From a virus, in the IMG/VR virus record IMGVR_UViG_3300031539_000005, positions 58,494 through 122,493 of that record: a stretch of 64,000 nucleotides of DNA, one strand, 5' to 3'. This document shows positions 42,400 to 50,284 of the stretch, piece by piece. The translations under genes were made by a program, and so were the position numbers. Positions within the stretch are counted from its first letter, which is position 1, and every line of letters begins with the position of its first letter. Under the pieces are notes generated by a model, which had not been told where the DNA came from, did no database searches, and saw only the letters and a program-made list of their open reading frames with translations.

Positions 42400-42783
42400 G
42401 TGAAAGGAAAAAACCAAGGTGTAGAGTTAGATGATTTACTGGCTAGTTCAGGGATTAAAACTAAATTCTCTAGCAAAACAAAAGGACTCATGGTATATTT
42501 TGGCGGGAAAAGCGGCAATTACAGAAAAATTCTTTCCGCAGTTGTTGAGGCAAAAGTTCCTCCTAAATACAGAAAGGCTGTAACTTGTTCTTTGCTTAAT
42601 GGCTATATGAATGGAAGAGTGAATGTCTCTTCAGGATTCTTTTGTAGAACAGTTAGCGAAGCATTTAGGGTCATGACTAATCCAAAAAAGATTCCGGAGA
42701 TTTTTGGGGTGATGAAGATGGATTCATTGGATGAATGGAATAAAGCAATTGATGTGATTGACATATATAAGAAATCTAAATAA
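42400..42783 (+). CDS. Hypothetical protein, paralogue of 52,017
   Basis: A 127-aa protein from GTG 42400 behind AAGGAG. Shares VYFGG-K/R-S, then KAV-CSLLNGYMNGR, with the 132-aa protein at 52,017, along most of the length. Mostly helical. The pair is a duplicated small early-region gene of unknown role. Confidence 0.75.
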   Translation: MKGKNQGVELDDLLASSGIKTKFSSKTKGLMVYFGGKSGNYRKILSAVVEAKVPPKYRKAVTCSLLNGYMNGRVNVSSGFFCRTVSEAFRVMTNPKKIPEIFGVMKMDSLDEWNKAIDVIDIYKKSK

Positions 42784-42800
42784 GAAAGGAGGTGAACCCA

Positions 42801-43163
42801 ATGACAATCTATACAGTACCCTTTTTCAAAGAACATTCGCTAATCACTAATCCAGAAGTGATAACTGTTCTGGTTATTAAGAAAAAGTTTGTTGAACAAT
42901 TGCCCCAGAAGATTTTTATATTAGGAAGCTTACGAGAAAATCTACACTCTTGGCCTTTTGGTTCTAGCGAAGTGGAAATTCTTGGTGTCTGTGATGGATT
43001 CAGGGTGATTGTTAGAAATCCTGAAGACGGGAAGCTGGCATGGATTCAGGCAACGGACTATGTGAATTATGTAAAATCTAAAATGTCAGAGCTTTCAGCA
43101 CAAGAAAAATGGGATGCAGCAGTCGACCTTGTGGATAAGATCCCTCAAATCTTTATTGATTAA
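42801..43163 (+). CDS. Hypothetical protein
   Basis: A 120-aa protein; ATG 42801 follows AAGGAGGTG. Beta-rich N-terminal half, helical C-terminus (SAQEKWDAAVDLVDKI). Function unknown. Confidence 0.7.
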   Translation: MTIYTVPFFKEHSLITNPEVITVLVIKKKFVEQLPQKIFILGSLRENLHSWPFGSSEVEILGVCDGFRVIVRNPEDGKLAWIQATDYVNYVKSKMSELSAQEKWDAAVDLVDKIPQIFID

Positions 43164-43190
43164 GAAAAAGCTTGATGCGGAGGGAGAATA

Positions 43191-43430
43191 ATGCCTTTTA
43201 ATGAAAAACATGATGTACTTTCGAGCTATGCAGGTGAACTTGGCGATGCATTTGCAGAAGATCTTGCCAAGTTGCAAAAACCATTCGCTGATATGTTGAG
43301 AAAAGCTGCTAAGATTGCTGACTTACAAGAAGATATTCCTATGATCGCAGCTTTTCTTTGGTTTGAAATCACAGCGCTTTGGTCAGCAGCTTGTGAAGTA
43401 GAACATTCTAAACACAAAGAAATCTTTTAA
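43191..43430 (+). CDS. Hypothetical helical protein
   Basis: A 79-aa helical protein after GGAGGGAG. Ala-rich with a hydrophobic stretch (MIAAFLWFEITALWSAAC), possibly membrane-peripheral. Function unknown. Confidence 0.65.
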   Translation: MPFNEKHDVLSSYAGELGDAFAEDLAKLQKPFADMLRKAAKIADLQEDIPMIAAFLWFEITALWSAACEVEHSKHKEIF

Positions 43431-43444
43431 GAAAGGAGAGAAGT

Positions 43445-43909
43445 ATGATTAATGTAATGAGTCTTGATTTAATTAAGAGAGGCGATTTTTCCCAGGTATC
43501 ATTTCCTATTATTGGAGAATTACAAACTGAAATTGATGAGTATAGACGAGTAGGTATGTGGAAGAAGGTTAAGATGTTACAGAGTCGGTGTAAACGTGCT
43601 GTTATAGCTACTCTTCTTGCTCAACAAGGATTCAGATTATTTAAGGGATGTGGATGGAAGGACTGTGATAAAGAAGTTAATTTGGCTTACGTTTCTGAGA
43701 ATGGTCTCGTTGGAAAGAGCAATTACTGGAGAAAGATTAAACTGACAAAATTTGTTGGCAATATTCCTCCAGATATATTGACTAAGTTACCTGATGGATC
43801 CGCAAAAAAAGCAGTAGTTTTTGTAAAAAGACAGGATCCAATAATTGCTGTTTCTGGTGGCCATATTGATGGAAAGCATTATTATATTGGCCTATTTCAA
43901 TGGGAATAG
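43445..43909 (+). CDS. Hypothetical protein
   Basis: A 154-aa protein behind AAAGGAGAG. Mixed alpha/beta with a KAVVFVKRQDPIIAVSGGH segment near the end. No family recognised. Confidence 0.7.
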   Translation: MINVMSLDLIKRGDFSQVSFPIIGELQTEIDEYRRVGMWKKVKMLQSRCKRAVIATLLAQQGFRLFKGCGWKDCDKEVNLAYVSENGLVGKSNYWRKIKLTKFVGNIPPDILTKLPDGSAKKAVVFVKRQDPIIAVSGGHIDGKHYYIGLFQWE

Positions 43910-43933
43910 AGGAAGAAATAACGAGAGGGAATA

Positions 43934-44140
43934 ATGGGGAAAAAGAAAAAAGAAGAAGAAAGACTCTATATTATTTATGACCAAAGAGCATATACTTTAG
44001 ATCCTGCTGAATGTGCAATTATGGATACTGAGTTTTCCTTACATATTGCAAGAAGAGAAAGAGATAAGTTTTACCCAAATTATCCAATTTATTCTTATAA
44101 GATGACAAGCCCTTTATCAGATCAAAGGTTGGAGGAATAA
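43934..44140 (+). CDS. Hypothetical small protein
   Basis: A 68-aa protein with a basic, charged N-terminus (GKKKKEEERLYIIYD). Precedes the NADAR gene by 1 nt. Function unknown. Confidence 0.65.
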   Translation: MGKKKKEEERLYIIYDQRAYTLDPAECAIMDTEFSLHIARRERDKFYPNYPIYSYKMTSPLSDQRLEE

Positions 44141-44141
44141 A

Positions 44142-44567
44142 ATGACTGTTAAATACTTTCGAGGAAGATTTTTCTTTCTTTCAAATTTCTATCCTACCCC
44201 TATTATTCTTGACGGAATAAAATATCCTACACTGGAGCATGCGTTTCAGGCAGCTAAGACTCTAGACCTAGAAGAGAGAATGGAGATTTTAGCTTGTCCT
44301 ACTCCTGGGAGAGCTAAGAGAGCTGGTAAGAGAGTCACTCAAAGACCAGGCTGGCTAAATCGGAGGATTGATGTTATGACATCTCTCGTGTCACAGAAAT
44401 TTCAACGCAATACGAAATTGGGACAGCTTCTTCTTTCAACGGGAGAGAAAGAGTTAATAGAAGGAAATAATTATAAAGATACCTTTTGGGGAATCTTTAA
44501 AGGAAGAGGAGAAAATAACTTAGGCAAAATTCTAATGGAGGTTCGTGCAACTCTTAGAAAAAAATGA
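44142..44567 (+). CDS. NADAR (YbiA-like) domain protein
   Basis: A 141-aa protein matching NADAR: FRGRFFFLSNFYPTPIILDG, YPTLEHAFQAAKT, and NYKDTFWGIFKGRGENNLGKIL. Members act on NAD-derived or ADP-ribose substrates, and some remove ADP-ribose from nucleic acid bases. In a phage it may counter a host ADP-ribosylating defence or salvage nucleotides. Confidence 0.9.
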   Translation: MTVKYFRGRFFFLSNFYPTPIILDGIKYPTLEHAFQAAKTLDLEERMEILACPTPGRAKRAGKRVTQRPGWLNRRIDVMTSLVSQKFQRNTKLGQLLLSTGEKELIEGNNYKDTFWGIFKGRGENNLGKILMEVRATLRKK

Positions 44568-44588
44568 TTCTAGAGCGTTTAAAAAAGC

Positions 44589-44617
44589 TTGTAATCCTAT
44601 TAGTCCTATATTAAATT
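44589..44617 (+). promoter_or_regulatory. Sigma-70-type promoter
   Basis: -35 TTGTAA (44589-44594), 17 bp, -10 TAAATT (44612-44617), A-tract and GC upstream. Drives the gene at 44,668. Confidence 0.7.
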
Positions 44618-44667
44618 GTGTATATGCGCTTATTATAAAGGTAAAAAGCTTTTGAAGGAGGTAAAAC

Positions 44668-45057
44668 ATGTTTGAGGATGGGAAAAGATATCCAATGGAA
44701 GATTTGCAAATTATTCAATGCAAAATGATAGCTAGTGATTCAGAAGCACCTGTTCCTGGAGATGAAAAAGGCGAAGTTAGGTTCATCTCTCATTCTCCAA
44801 CAGGTACTTTTTTATTAGTAGCTTCTACGCTTGATGTTGAAACGCAAGAAAAATGCCCATCATGCGGTGGTCTTTTTACAAATGGGCTATTAGTCGTAGG
44901 AAGTGGATTTGCTTTTGTGACTATAGCTTGCTTTGACTGTAAGATAGCCAAAGTCATGGCACAGAAAGATACTACCGATTTTCCAGAAGAGATAAAGGCT
45001 TGGAAGGAAATTGATTGGGTGCCCATGAAAAAAGCTATGCTTAAAGACTTTAACTGA
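44668..45057 (+). CDS. Zinc-knuckle protein, paralogue of 56,939
   Basis: A 129-aa protein behind GAAGGAGGT. MFEDGKRYPMEDL and CPSCGG...GLLVVGSGFAFVTIACFDC are mirrored in the 56,939 protein (MFRDGAKYNIDD, CSCGE...GVLVVGNEHAFVVYDCTEC). A four-Cys zinc site seems shared. Function unknown. Confidence 0.75.
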   Translation: MFEDGKRYPMEDLQIIQCKMIASDSEAPVPGDEKGEVRFISHSPTGTFLLVASTLDVETQEKCPSCGGLFTNGLLVVGSGFAFVTIACFDCKIAKVMAQKDTTDFPEEIKAWKEIDWVPMKKAMLKDFN

Positions 45058-45070
45058 TAGGAGGGCCAAG

Positions 45071-45268
45071 ATGAGCCAGAAAAGAAGAACAAAGGAACAA
45101 CTTATTGAATCAATAATGGATAAGCTAGTTGGTCCATACGGTGCTGCTGCTCCTGTGTGCATTGTGTTAAGAAGTGAATTCCCCAGATTGACTCGGCCTG
45201 GGTTAGTTGCTATAGAAGCATTGCTTATGAGCAAGGGCTTAGTAGGATCAAAAGATAATAAAAAATAA
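45071..45268 (+). CDS. Hypothetical small protein, possible wHTH
   Basis: A 65-aa protein behind AGGAGGG. SIMDKLVGPYG, then FPRLTRPGLVAIEALLMSKGLV, has a winged-helix-like helix order. Function unknown. Confidence 0.6.
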   Translation: MSQKRRTKEQLIESIMDKLVGPYGAAAPVCIVLRSEFPRLTRPGLVAIEALLMSKGLVGSKDNKK

Positions 45269-45281
45269 AGGAGGAAAGATA

Positions 45282-45554
45282 ATGAATGTATATCAGGTCA
45301 CTTTTTGTTGGGAATGCAAAAAGTTGGTTGATGTCGGTTCTACTTTGTATTTACATGGAGCTGCTAATGTGGAGAAGGCTAATGAGTTATATTCAAAGAT
45401 TCCGGCACAAGATTTATCAGATCCCGAAAAGAGACAGAAACATTTAAAACTTCTATGGTCTCAATTCTGTGCGAATTGTGGTGGCTTCATTAAAGATAGA
45501 AAGTGTGGGTGTAGGGTTGGGACTAGGCCGCAGACTTATTGTAATCCTAACTAA
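45282..45554 (+). CDS. Cys-rich zinc protein
   Basis: A 90-aa protein behind GGAGG. CWECKK near the start and CANCGGFIKDRKCGC later give four to five zinc ligands. Function unknown. Confidence 0.65.
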   Translation: MNVYQVTFCWECKKLVDVGSTLYLHGAANVEKANELYSKIPAQDLSDPEKRQKHLKLLWSQFCANCGGFIKDRKCGCRVGTRPQTYCNPN

Positions 45555-45572
45555 AAGAGGAAAGGAAAGGAT

Positions 45573-45755
45573 ATGGAAAAAACTGGAGCTCTGGAATGGG
45601 ATAGGTGGTTTGCTTGGTATCCAGTTAAAATGAAGGATGGGACAAAGTACAGATGGGCCTGGTTAATTTATGTAGAAAGAAAGATAGAAGGGTTTGCTCA
45701 TCCTACTGATGGGTGGGAGGCACGTTCTTATAGGAAGTTAAAGAAATGGAGCTAA
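45573..45755 (+). CDS. Hypothetical small protein
   Basis: A 60-aa Trp/Arg-rich protein (WDRWFAWYPVKM). Behind GGAAAGG. Function unknown. Confidence 0.6.
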   Translation: MEKTGALEWDRWFAWYPVKMKDGTKYRWAWLIYVERKIEGFAHPTDGWEARSYRKLKKWS

Positions 45756-45756
45756 T

Positions 45757-46086
45757 ATGGATCTAGAAACAGGAAGAAGAAAGTTTAGGGCCTTGTATAG
45801 TAAGAACTTCAGCGAAAGTATAATGGGAGATCAAAAATTGTCTTTAGAGACTTTAGTTGATACCCATGTTTTTGTTCGTTCTGTAGTAGCCCAGGATTTA
45901 GAAGAAGCATATATGTTCATGCAAGGAGAAGTCTGGTCTCCTCATGGAGAAGGTCGTCTTCTGATTAGAGAACTTGGATTAAAGCATACTTCAATGTCTG
46001 TAGGCGATGTTCTCCATGATGAACAAGAAGATAAATACTTTAAAGTGCAAAATACAGGGTGGGAAGAGATAAAGCCAGAAAGTTAG
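45757..46086 (+). CDS. Hypothetical protein
   Basis: A 109-aa protein 1 nt after the previous stop. Mixed alpha/beta; RSVVAQDLEEAYMFMQGEVWS resembles a small fold, unassigned. Confidence 0.65.
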   Translation: MDLETGRRKFRALYSKNFSESIMGDQKLSLETLVDTHVFVRSVVAQDLEEAYMFMQGEVWSPHGEGRLLIRELGLKHTSMSVGDVLHDEQEDKYFKVQNTGWEEIKPES

Positions 46087-46101
46087 CTTGGAGGAAAGAA
46101 A

Positions 46102-46287
46102 ATGGGTAGAGATTTAGAAAGAATTGATTGGCAGAAAATTGTAATGGGAATTCCAGGAGGATTGAAAATGTATCCTATCAAGGAAAGAGTGTATAAATGC
46201 TTGCGAGGAATTCCTGAGTTTAATTCTCTTTCAATGGATCGCCAGGGAGAAATTGTTCTTAAAGTAGTTGAGCTTATAAAGGAGTAG
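46102..46287 (+). CDS. Small helical protein, tandem paralogue
   Basis: A 61-aa protein behind GGAGG. IVMGIPGGLKMYPIKERVYKC, then NSLSMDRQGEIVLKVV, match its neighbour at 46,301. Tandem duplication. Function unknown. Confidence 0.65.
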   Translation: MGRDLERIDWQKIVMGIPGGLKMYPIKERVYKCLRGIPEFNSLSMDRQGEIVLKVVELIKE

Positions 46288-46300
46288 GAGGAAGGAAAAA

Positions 46301-46576
46301 ATGAATGAAAAGGAAAATGACAGGGCTGAATTTAAAAGGTTTCTGGCGGGAATTCCAGGAAAAATTGAAAAACAATCCTTAACAGATCGGCTGTATAGGG
46401 TTATGCAAAAGATTAGAGAATTTAAAGCTCTCTCTATGGACCAACAGGAAGAAGTTGTTTTGGGGATTATGAAGCTTATAAATGAAAGAAAAGAGGAGAA
46501 GGAAAGTAAACTGGCAACGATTGTTGCCCAAAACTCAAGGAGGAGAGAAAATGGAACTAGAAAGGAAGAGGTATGA
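46301..46576 (+). CDS. Small helical protein, tandem paralogue
   Basis: A 91-aa protein. FLAGIPGKIEKQSLTDRLYRV and ALSMDQQEEVVLGIM parallel 46,102. A shorter echo (LGTVPMGKDVYAKFILAKM) begins the next gene too. Overlaps that gene by 26 nt. Confidence 0.65.
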   Translation: MNEKENDRAEFKRFLAGIPGKIEKQSLTDRLYRVMQKIREFKALSMDQQEEVVLGIMKLINERKEEKESKLATIVAQNSRRRENGTRKEEV

Positions 46577-47261
46577 TGTTGAACTTTTAGAGATGGCTTT
46601 GGGAACGGTCCCGATGGGAAAAGATGTGTATGCTAAATTCATCTTGGCTAAGATGAAAGAACTGAAAATACCAGCCGAAGAGAAAGAGGCAAATGAAGAA
46701 GAGGAACTTGCAACAATGGTAGACTTGGAAGAAAAAGGCTGGAGCACCTTTCACAGAGATGAAGAGGGCTTGTTTCTTTACAATTACCAGATCAAAGGCT
46801 TCATAAAAGAAGCGATTGGAACCTTGATAGAGATAAAGAAACTCACTGCAACTGCGTTTAAAGCTTATAAAAAATGGACGGATAGATTGGTGTTCATTGA
46901 ACCAAGGAGAATTCATTTCGGTAAGATGGTGCCGGATGGAACCCTTGAAAGATCTATCCGTTTTATGACCAAGGATGGCCCGAGGATAGCTCTTAAGAGA
47001 TCGGACTATGTTAATGCTGGAACAAGATTCTCCTTTACGGTTGCGCTCCTGGCTGGTGGCCGGATCACGATGGAAGTGATTAATATGTGCATGGAATATG
47101 GAGAATTGGTAGGTGTTGGGGAATGGCGAGGTTCTGGCGGATTTGGTGCTTTTAGAATTCTTAGTCCTAAGGAGCAGACCCCAACGGTCGTGAAGAAGAG
47201 GAAAGTAAAGGCAAAGGTAATGTCAGGTATCCCGAAAAATCGCAGTGGCAATGTCGGGTAG
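46551..47261 (+). CDS. Protein with RAMP-like glycine-rich loop
   Basis: A 236-aa protein; ATG 46551 follows AGGAGGAG. After a helical N-terminus similar to the two upstream small genes, residues about 115-215 are beta-rich. They end GVGEWRGSGGFGAFRI, a loop resembling the G-rich loop of RAMP-fold proteins. I know of phage proteins of this type with unknown function. It directly precedes the repeat field at 47,262. Confidence 0.6.
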   Translation: MELERKRYDVELLEMALGTVPMGKDVYAKFILAKMKELKIPAEEKEANEEEELATMVDLEEKGWSTFHRDEEGLFLYNYQIKGFIKEAIGTLIEIKKLTATAFKAYKKWTDRLVFIEPRRIHFGKMVPDGTLERSIRFMTKDGPRIALKRSDYVNAGTRFSFTVALLAGGRITMEVINMCMEYGELVGVGEWRGSGGFGAFRILSPKEQTPTVVKKRKVKAKVMSGIPKNRSGNVG

Positions 47262-48535
47262 CGCTAAGAATTGCTAAGTCAAGCATAGGCAAAGTCAAGC
47301 AGGGCAGTTCTTTGCATAGGCACAGCGGAGCGAGGCAAAGGCACAGCGGGGTGACGCTTGATCACGCACCGGCATAGTCTTGCATAGACTAGTATTGCGT
47401 TGGCGGTGAGTCGTGCGGTAGAGCAGAGCGGAGGCAAGGCGAGGTAAAGTCCTACAGTGAATTGCAAGGGCGCAGTAGAGTAAAGAAAGGCATAGAATCG
47501 CAACGGTGGCGATAAGTTATGTTATGAGGTGCAAAGGCATTGCGAGGAGGTGCACTGAATGGCGGTGGCGAAGTGAGGTGGAATTGGGCAAAGCGTTGGC
47601 GACGTTAGGATTAGTATATTTCAGCAATGCGTTGGCTAAGTCATGTTACGCGAAATGGTGCGATGCGATGGTGTCGTCGCGCTCAGTATAGACATGCAAT
47701 GCGTTGGCAAAGTCGGGTAAGGTTCAATAGGGCAAAGGCAGAGTATGGCGGCGAGAAGCATGGGTATAGAAAAGCGTGGTATAGATCAGCAGAGGCATGG
47801 AATGGAGTGGTGTAGTACAGCTTCGGTGGCGCGTTGTTAGGTGCGGAGTCGTTAAGCACCGGCAGAGTCCGGTTTTACGGTGTATAGCATCGGCATAGTC
47901 GGGTAAAGTCTGGTTAGACACTGTAACGCGAAGGCGTTGCGAGATAGCGCACCGAAAGGCAAGGCGGTGGCAAAGTCTACCTAAGTAATGAAATGTTTGG
48001 TATGGCGGAGGCGTAGTTCCACAAAGCAAAGTGCAGCAAAGGCATAGCACTGTGAAACTAGGTTCAGTAGCGCTATGGCAAAGTCGTGTAAGATTCGGCA
48101 GGGCAAAGGCGACGTGAAGTACTGAAGGGTGAGACAAGGTGATGCTGGGTGATGGCGGAGTTTGGACCCGCAGGGTTTGGAGTAGCAGAGCTATGGCAGA
48201 GTTTAGCTCAGTATAGTATCGCAACGGTATAGGCGATGGCGGAGTAAAGTGTGGACAGGTATAGTCTTGCAGAGGCAGAGTTTAGACAAGCATAGTCAAG
48301 CATGGGCAGAGTTTGGCTCAGTACGACATCGCAACGGCTTGGTTTAGTTTGGTACGGCTTGGAACGGCATCGGCATAGTCCAGTCTTGTAAAGCTTTGCG
48401 TTGGCATAGTTCGGGTTCGTAAAGCTTTGGCAATGTGATGCAGAGTCGGGTTCCGTAGAGCATAGGCATTGTTTCTCAGAGTAAAGCGGAGCGGAGGCAA
48501 AGCGAAGTAGAGCAAAGATATGTAAGGCCAGGGAG
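47262..48535. repeat. GC-rich degenerate repeat field
   Basis: A 1.27-kb noncoding block, visibly richer in G and C than its surroundings. It is built from a loose unit like GCRYYGGCAWAGTCNGG. Exact or near-exact forms start at 47,288, 47,371, 47,631, 47,701, 47,888, 48,071, 48,369 and 48,410. A 34-bp segment at 48,191 recurs at 48,303; another of about 40 bp at 47,701 recurs at 48,071. Open frames inside (both strands) lack ribosome sites and I reject them. Role unknown. Confidence 0.75.
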
Positions 48536-48542
48536 GAGTAAA

Positions 48543-48755
48543 ATGAGCTGGAAAAAGTTATATGTGAAAAGTTGTCCATCGAGGAAAGAGGATTTGTGTG
48601 GTGAGGACTATCACTGTACTTTGTTAAGAACTGTTCCTGATCCTACTATGTCGGAAAACTCTTATTCTCAATTCTACAGACCATGTACAGAAGGGAATTG
48701 TACTCCTTTCTACTGGATGATGCAACTAAAAGAACAGAAAGGAGAAGGAGGATGA
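48543..48755 (+). CDS. Hypothetical small Cys-containing protein
   Basis: A 70-aa protein behind GGGAGGAG, the first real gene after the repeat field. Contains paired Cys (CPSRKEDLCGEDYHC, CTEGNC). Function unknown. Confidence 0.65.
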   Translation: MSWKKLYVKSCPSRKEDLCGEDYHCTLLRTVPDPTMSENSYSQFYRPCTEGNCTPFYWMMQLKEQKGEGG

Positions 48756-49237
48756 TAAACTTTATAGAGATAAGCGGAGAATCTGTAAAAACAGTTTCTC
48801 TCAAGACATCAAACAAGTGGTGTGGACTCTTTTATCCTAGGCATAAGCGCGGATGTCCGAATGTTGAAGCTTGTAGATATGCTATGAAACACAGATATCA
48901 TGCTACGCAGCTCTTTAATTTCAGTGCTCCAGTTTATATTGTCTGGGTAGAATTTGACTTAGAGGCTCAAGCTAGAAGGATGAAGAAGAAGCATCCTGAT
49001 TGGTCACCTGTGCAATGCAGAAATCTACTCTACTGGCAGCGTGGAGTAGATGGGAAATTAGGAAGACGGATAGAGGACTTTAAAAGATTAAAGAGGTTGA
49101 GGAACTATCATTCAATAATTGAGGGCTATGGAATCAATGTATATGCTACTTGTCGCAAGGCAGGTCTTAAACTGGATCGTATGGATGACATGAAACAGGT
49201 AAGGAAGTTAGGTATCTTAATGAAAAGAATAACGTGA
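48752..49237 (+). CDS. DUF2284-like C-terminal-domain protein
   Basis: A 161-aa protein from ATG 48752 behind GAAGGAGG. CGLFYPRHKRGCPNVEAC is a Cys cluster, and EGYGINVYATCRKAGL echoes the ATGINV segment of the DUF2284-like protein at 2,506. YWQRGVDGKLGRRIEDF is a new part. Probably metal-binding. Overlaps the preceding stop. Confidence 0.6.
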   Translation: MINFIEISGESVKTVSLKTSNKWCGLFYPRHKRGCPNVEACRYAMKHRYHATQLFNFSAPVYIVWVEFDLEAQARRMKKKHPDWSPVQCRNLLYWQRGVDGKLGRRIEDFKRLKRLRNYHSIIEGYGINVYATCRKAGLKLDRMDDMKQVRKLGILMKRIT

Positions 49238-49287
49238 GGTAGGTGAACAAGAGAGCAAAAAAAAAGCATAAAAAACAAAAAAAAAGC

Positions 49288-49316
49288 TTGTTTTCTTAGA
49301 ATCCTTGGGGTATACT
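49288..49316 (+). promoter_or_regulatory. Sigma-70-type promoter
   Basis: -35 TTGTTT (49288-49293), 17 bp, -10 TATACT (49311-49316), with a long A-tract upstream. Drives 49,355. Confidence 0.8.
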
Positions 49317-49354
49317 TGCCTATAATATAAAAGGTACAAAGTAAGGAGAAGAAA

Positions 49355-49537
49355 ATGCCAGACATAACAATTTATACCTCTATCATAGTTGAGCTTGCAG
49401 AATGGGCAAAAGGTCAACAAGATAATCTGGATACGACAGAAATAAGGATGAACTTTAAGACTGGAGAAATAGAGCTATACGATTATGAAAGCGGAGTCGT
49501 AATAAGCAGTCGTCCGCTTGTCTATTTCAAGGCTTAA
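49355..49537 (+). CDS. Hypothetical small protein
   Basis: A 60-aa protein behind AAGGAG. Helical start (SIIVELAEWAKGQQDNL), beta end. First gene of this transcript. Function unknown. Confidence 0.65.
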   Translation: MPDITIYTSIIVELAEWAKGQQDNLDTTEIRMNFKTGEIELYDYESGVVISSRPLVYFKA

Positions 49538-49547
49538 GGAGGAGAAG

Positions 49548-50042
49548 ATGCCAAAAGAAAAACTATGGCCCCGAGCAGAGGCAGAAGCAATCTGGAAAGA
49601 AGTTCTGCCTGAATTGAAAGGATATTCCAGAATGGAGGTATGTGGCAGTTATCGCAGAAAATGTGATGAGGTGCATGATTTAGATGTGGTGGTGGTTGTG
49701 AGTAGCATAGATGAGTTTGTGAATAGCGTAACTAAGGTCGCCAGTGAAGTTCTTTCCAGTGGACCGGCGCTCATTTACATGCAAACTAAAAGCGGAATGC
49801 AGATAGATTTCATGTTCTCTCGGCCAGAAGAGATTGAGCCAATGATGCTGCACTTTACAGGTTCTAAGATGTTTAATATCTTTTGTCGGTCAGATGCAAA
49901 GAAAAGAGGATGGAAGCTGAATCAGTATGGACTATACGATGTAAGAAATATGTTAGGTTCTCCTGTAGCTCTTACTGAAGAAGGAATATTGACAGCATTA
50001 GGAAGGTATTGGTTTATAGATCCTAAAAGGCGTAGTTTATAG
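49548..50042 (+). CDS. Minimal PolX-like nucleotidyltransferase
   Basis: A 164-aa protein; ATG 49548 follows AAGGAGGAG. CGSYRRKCDEVHDLDVVV is the Pol-beta palm signature with two Asp, MQIDFMF gives the third Asp, and FTGSKMFNIFCRSDAKKRG, then LNQYGLYD, match the thumb of family X. The 8-kDa lyase and fingers are missing, so it is a palm-thumb core. Likely adds nucleotides or fills gaps; activity unproven. Confidence 0.85.
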   Translation: MPKEKLWPRAEAEAIWKEVLPELKGYSRMEVCGSYRRKCDEVHDLDVVVVVSSIDEFVNSVTKVASEVLSSGPALIYMQTKSGMQIDFMFSRPEEIEPMMLHFTGSKMFNIFCRSDAKKRGWKLNQYGLYDVRNMLGSPVALTEEGILTALGRYWFIDPKRRSL

Positions 50043-50140
50043 GAAAGATTTGGGCAAAAAAGCGCTTATTATATATAATGTGGTGAGTTTAAAAATTGAA
50101 GTGACAGACATAAAAAGGGCAAAAAAAGCAAAAAAAATGC

Positions 50141-50169
50141 TTGCAATCTCGGAATCTGAACTTTATAAT
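50141..50169 (+). promoter_or_regulatory. Consensus-like strong promoter
   Basis: -35 TTGCAA (50141-50146), 17 bp, -10 TATAAT (50164-50169), the best match in the window. Upstream is a run of A-rich DNA. It precedes the 50,285 gene. A second TATAAT at 50074-50079 has only a weak -35. Confidence 0.85.
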
Positions 50170-50284
50170 GGGGTTAACATTAAATAAGGTTTTAAGTTGA
50201 CGGAAAGGGGGTGAAGAAAGTAGGATGGAGGGAAGTAAAAAAATGGTCAATCAAGACCGGATAAAAGAAAGGGAGGAATTTGCC

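Noticed and set aside
47262-48535. CRISPR array
   Set aside because: Repeats are not of constant length and there are no unique equal-length spacers or cas genes.
47279-48579. Long open frames on both strands of the repeat field
   Set aside because: They follow from the repeat composition, lack ribosome sites and encode low-complexity peptides that mirror the DNA repeats.
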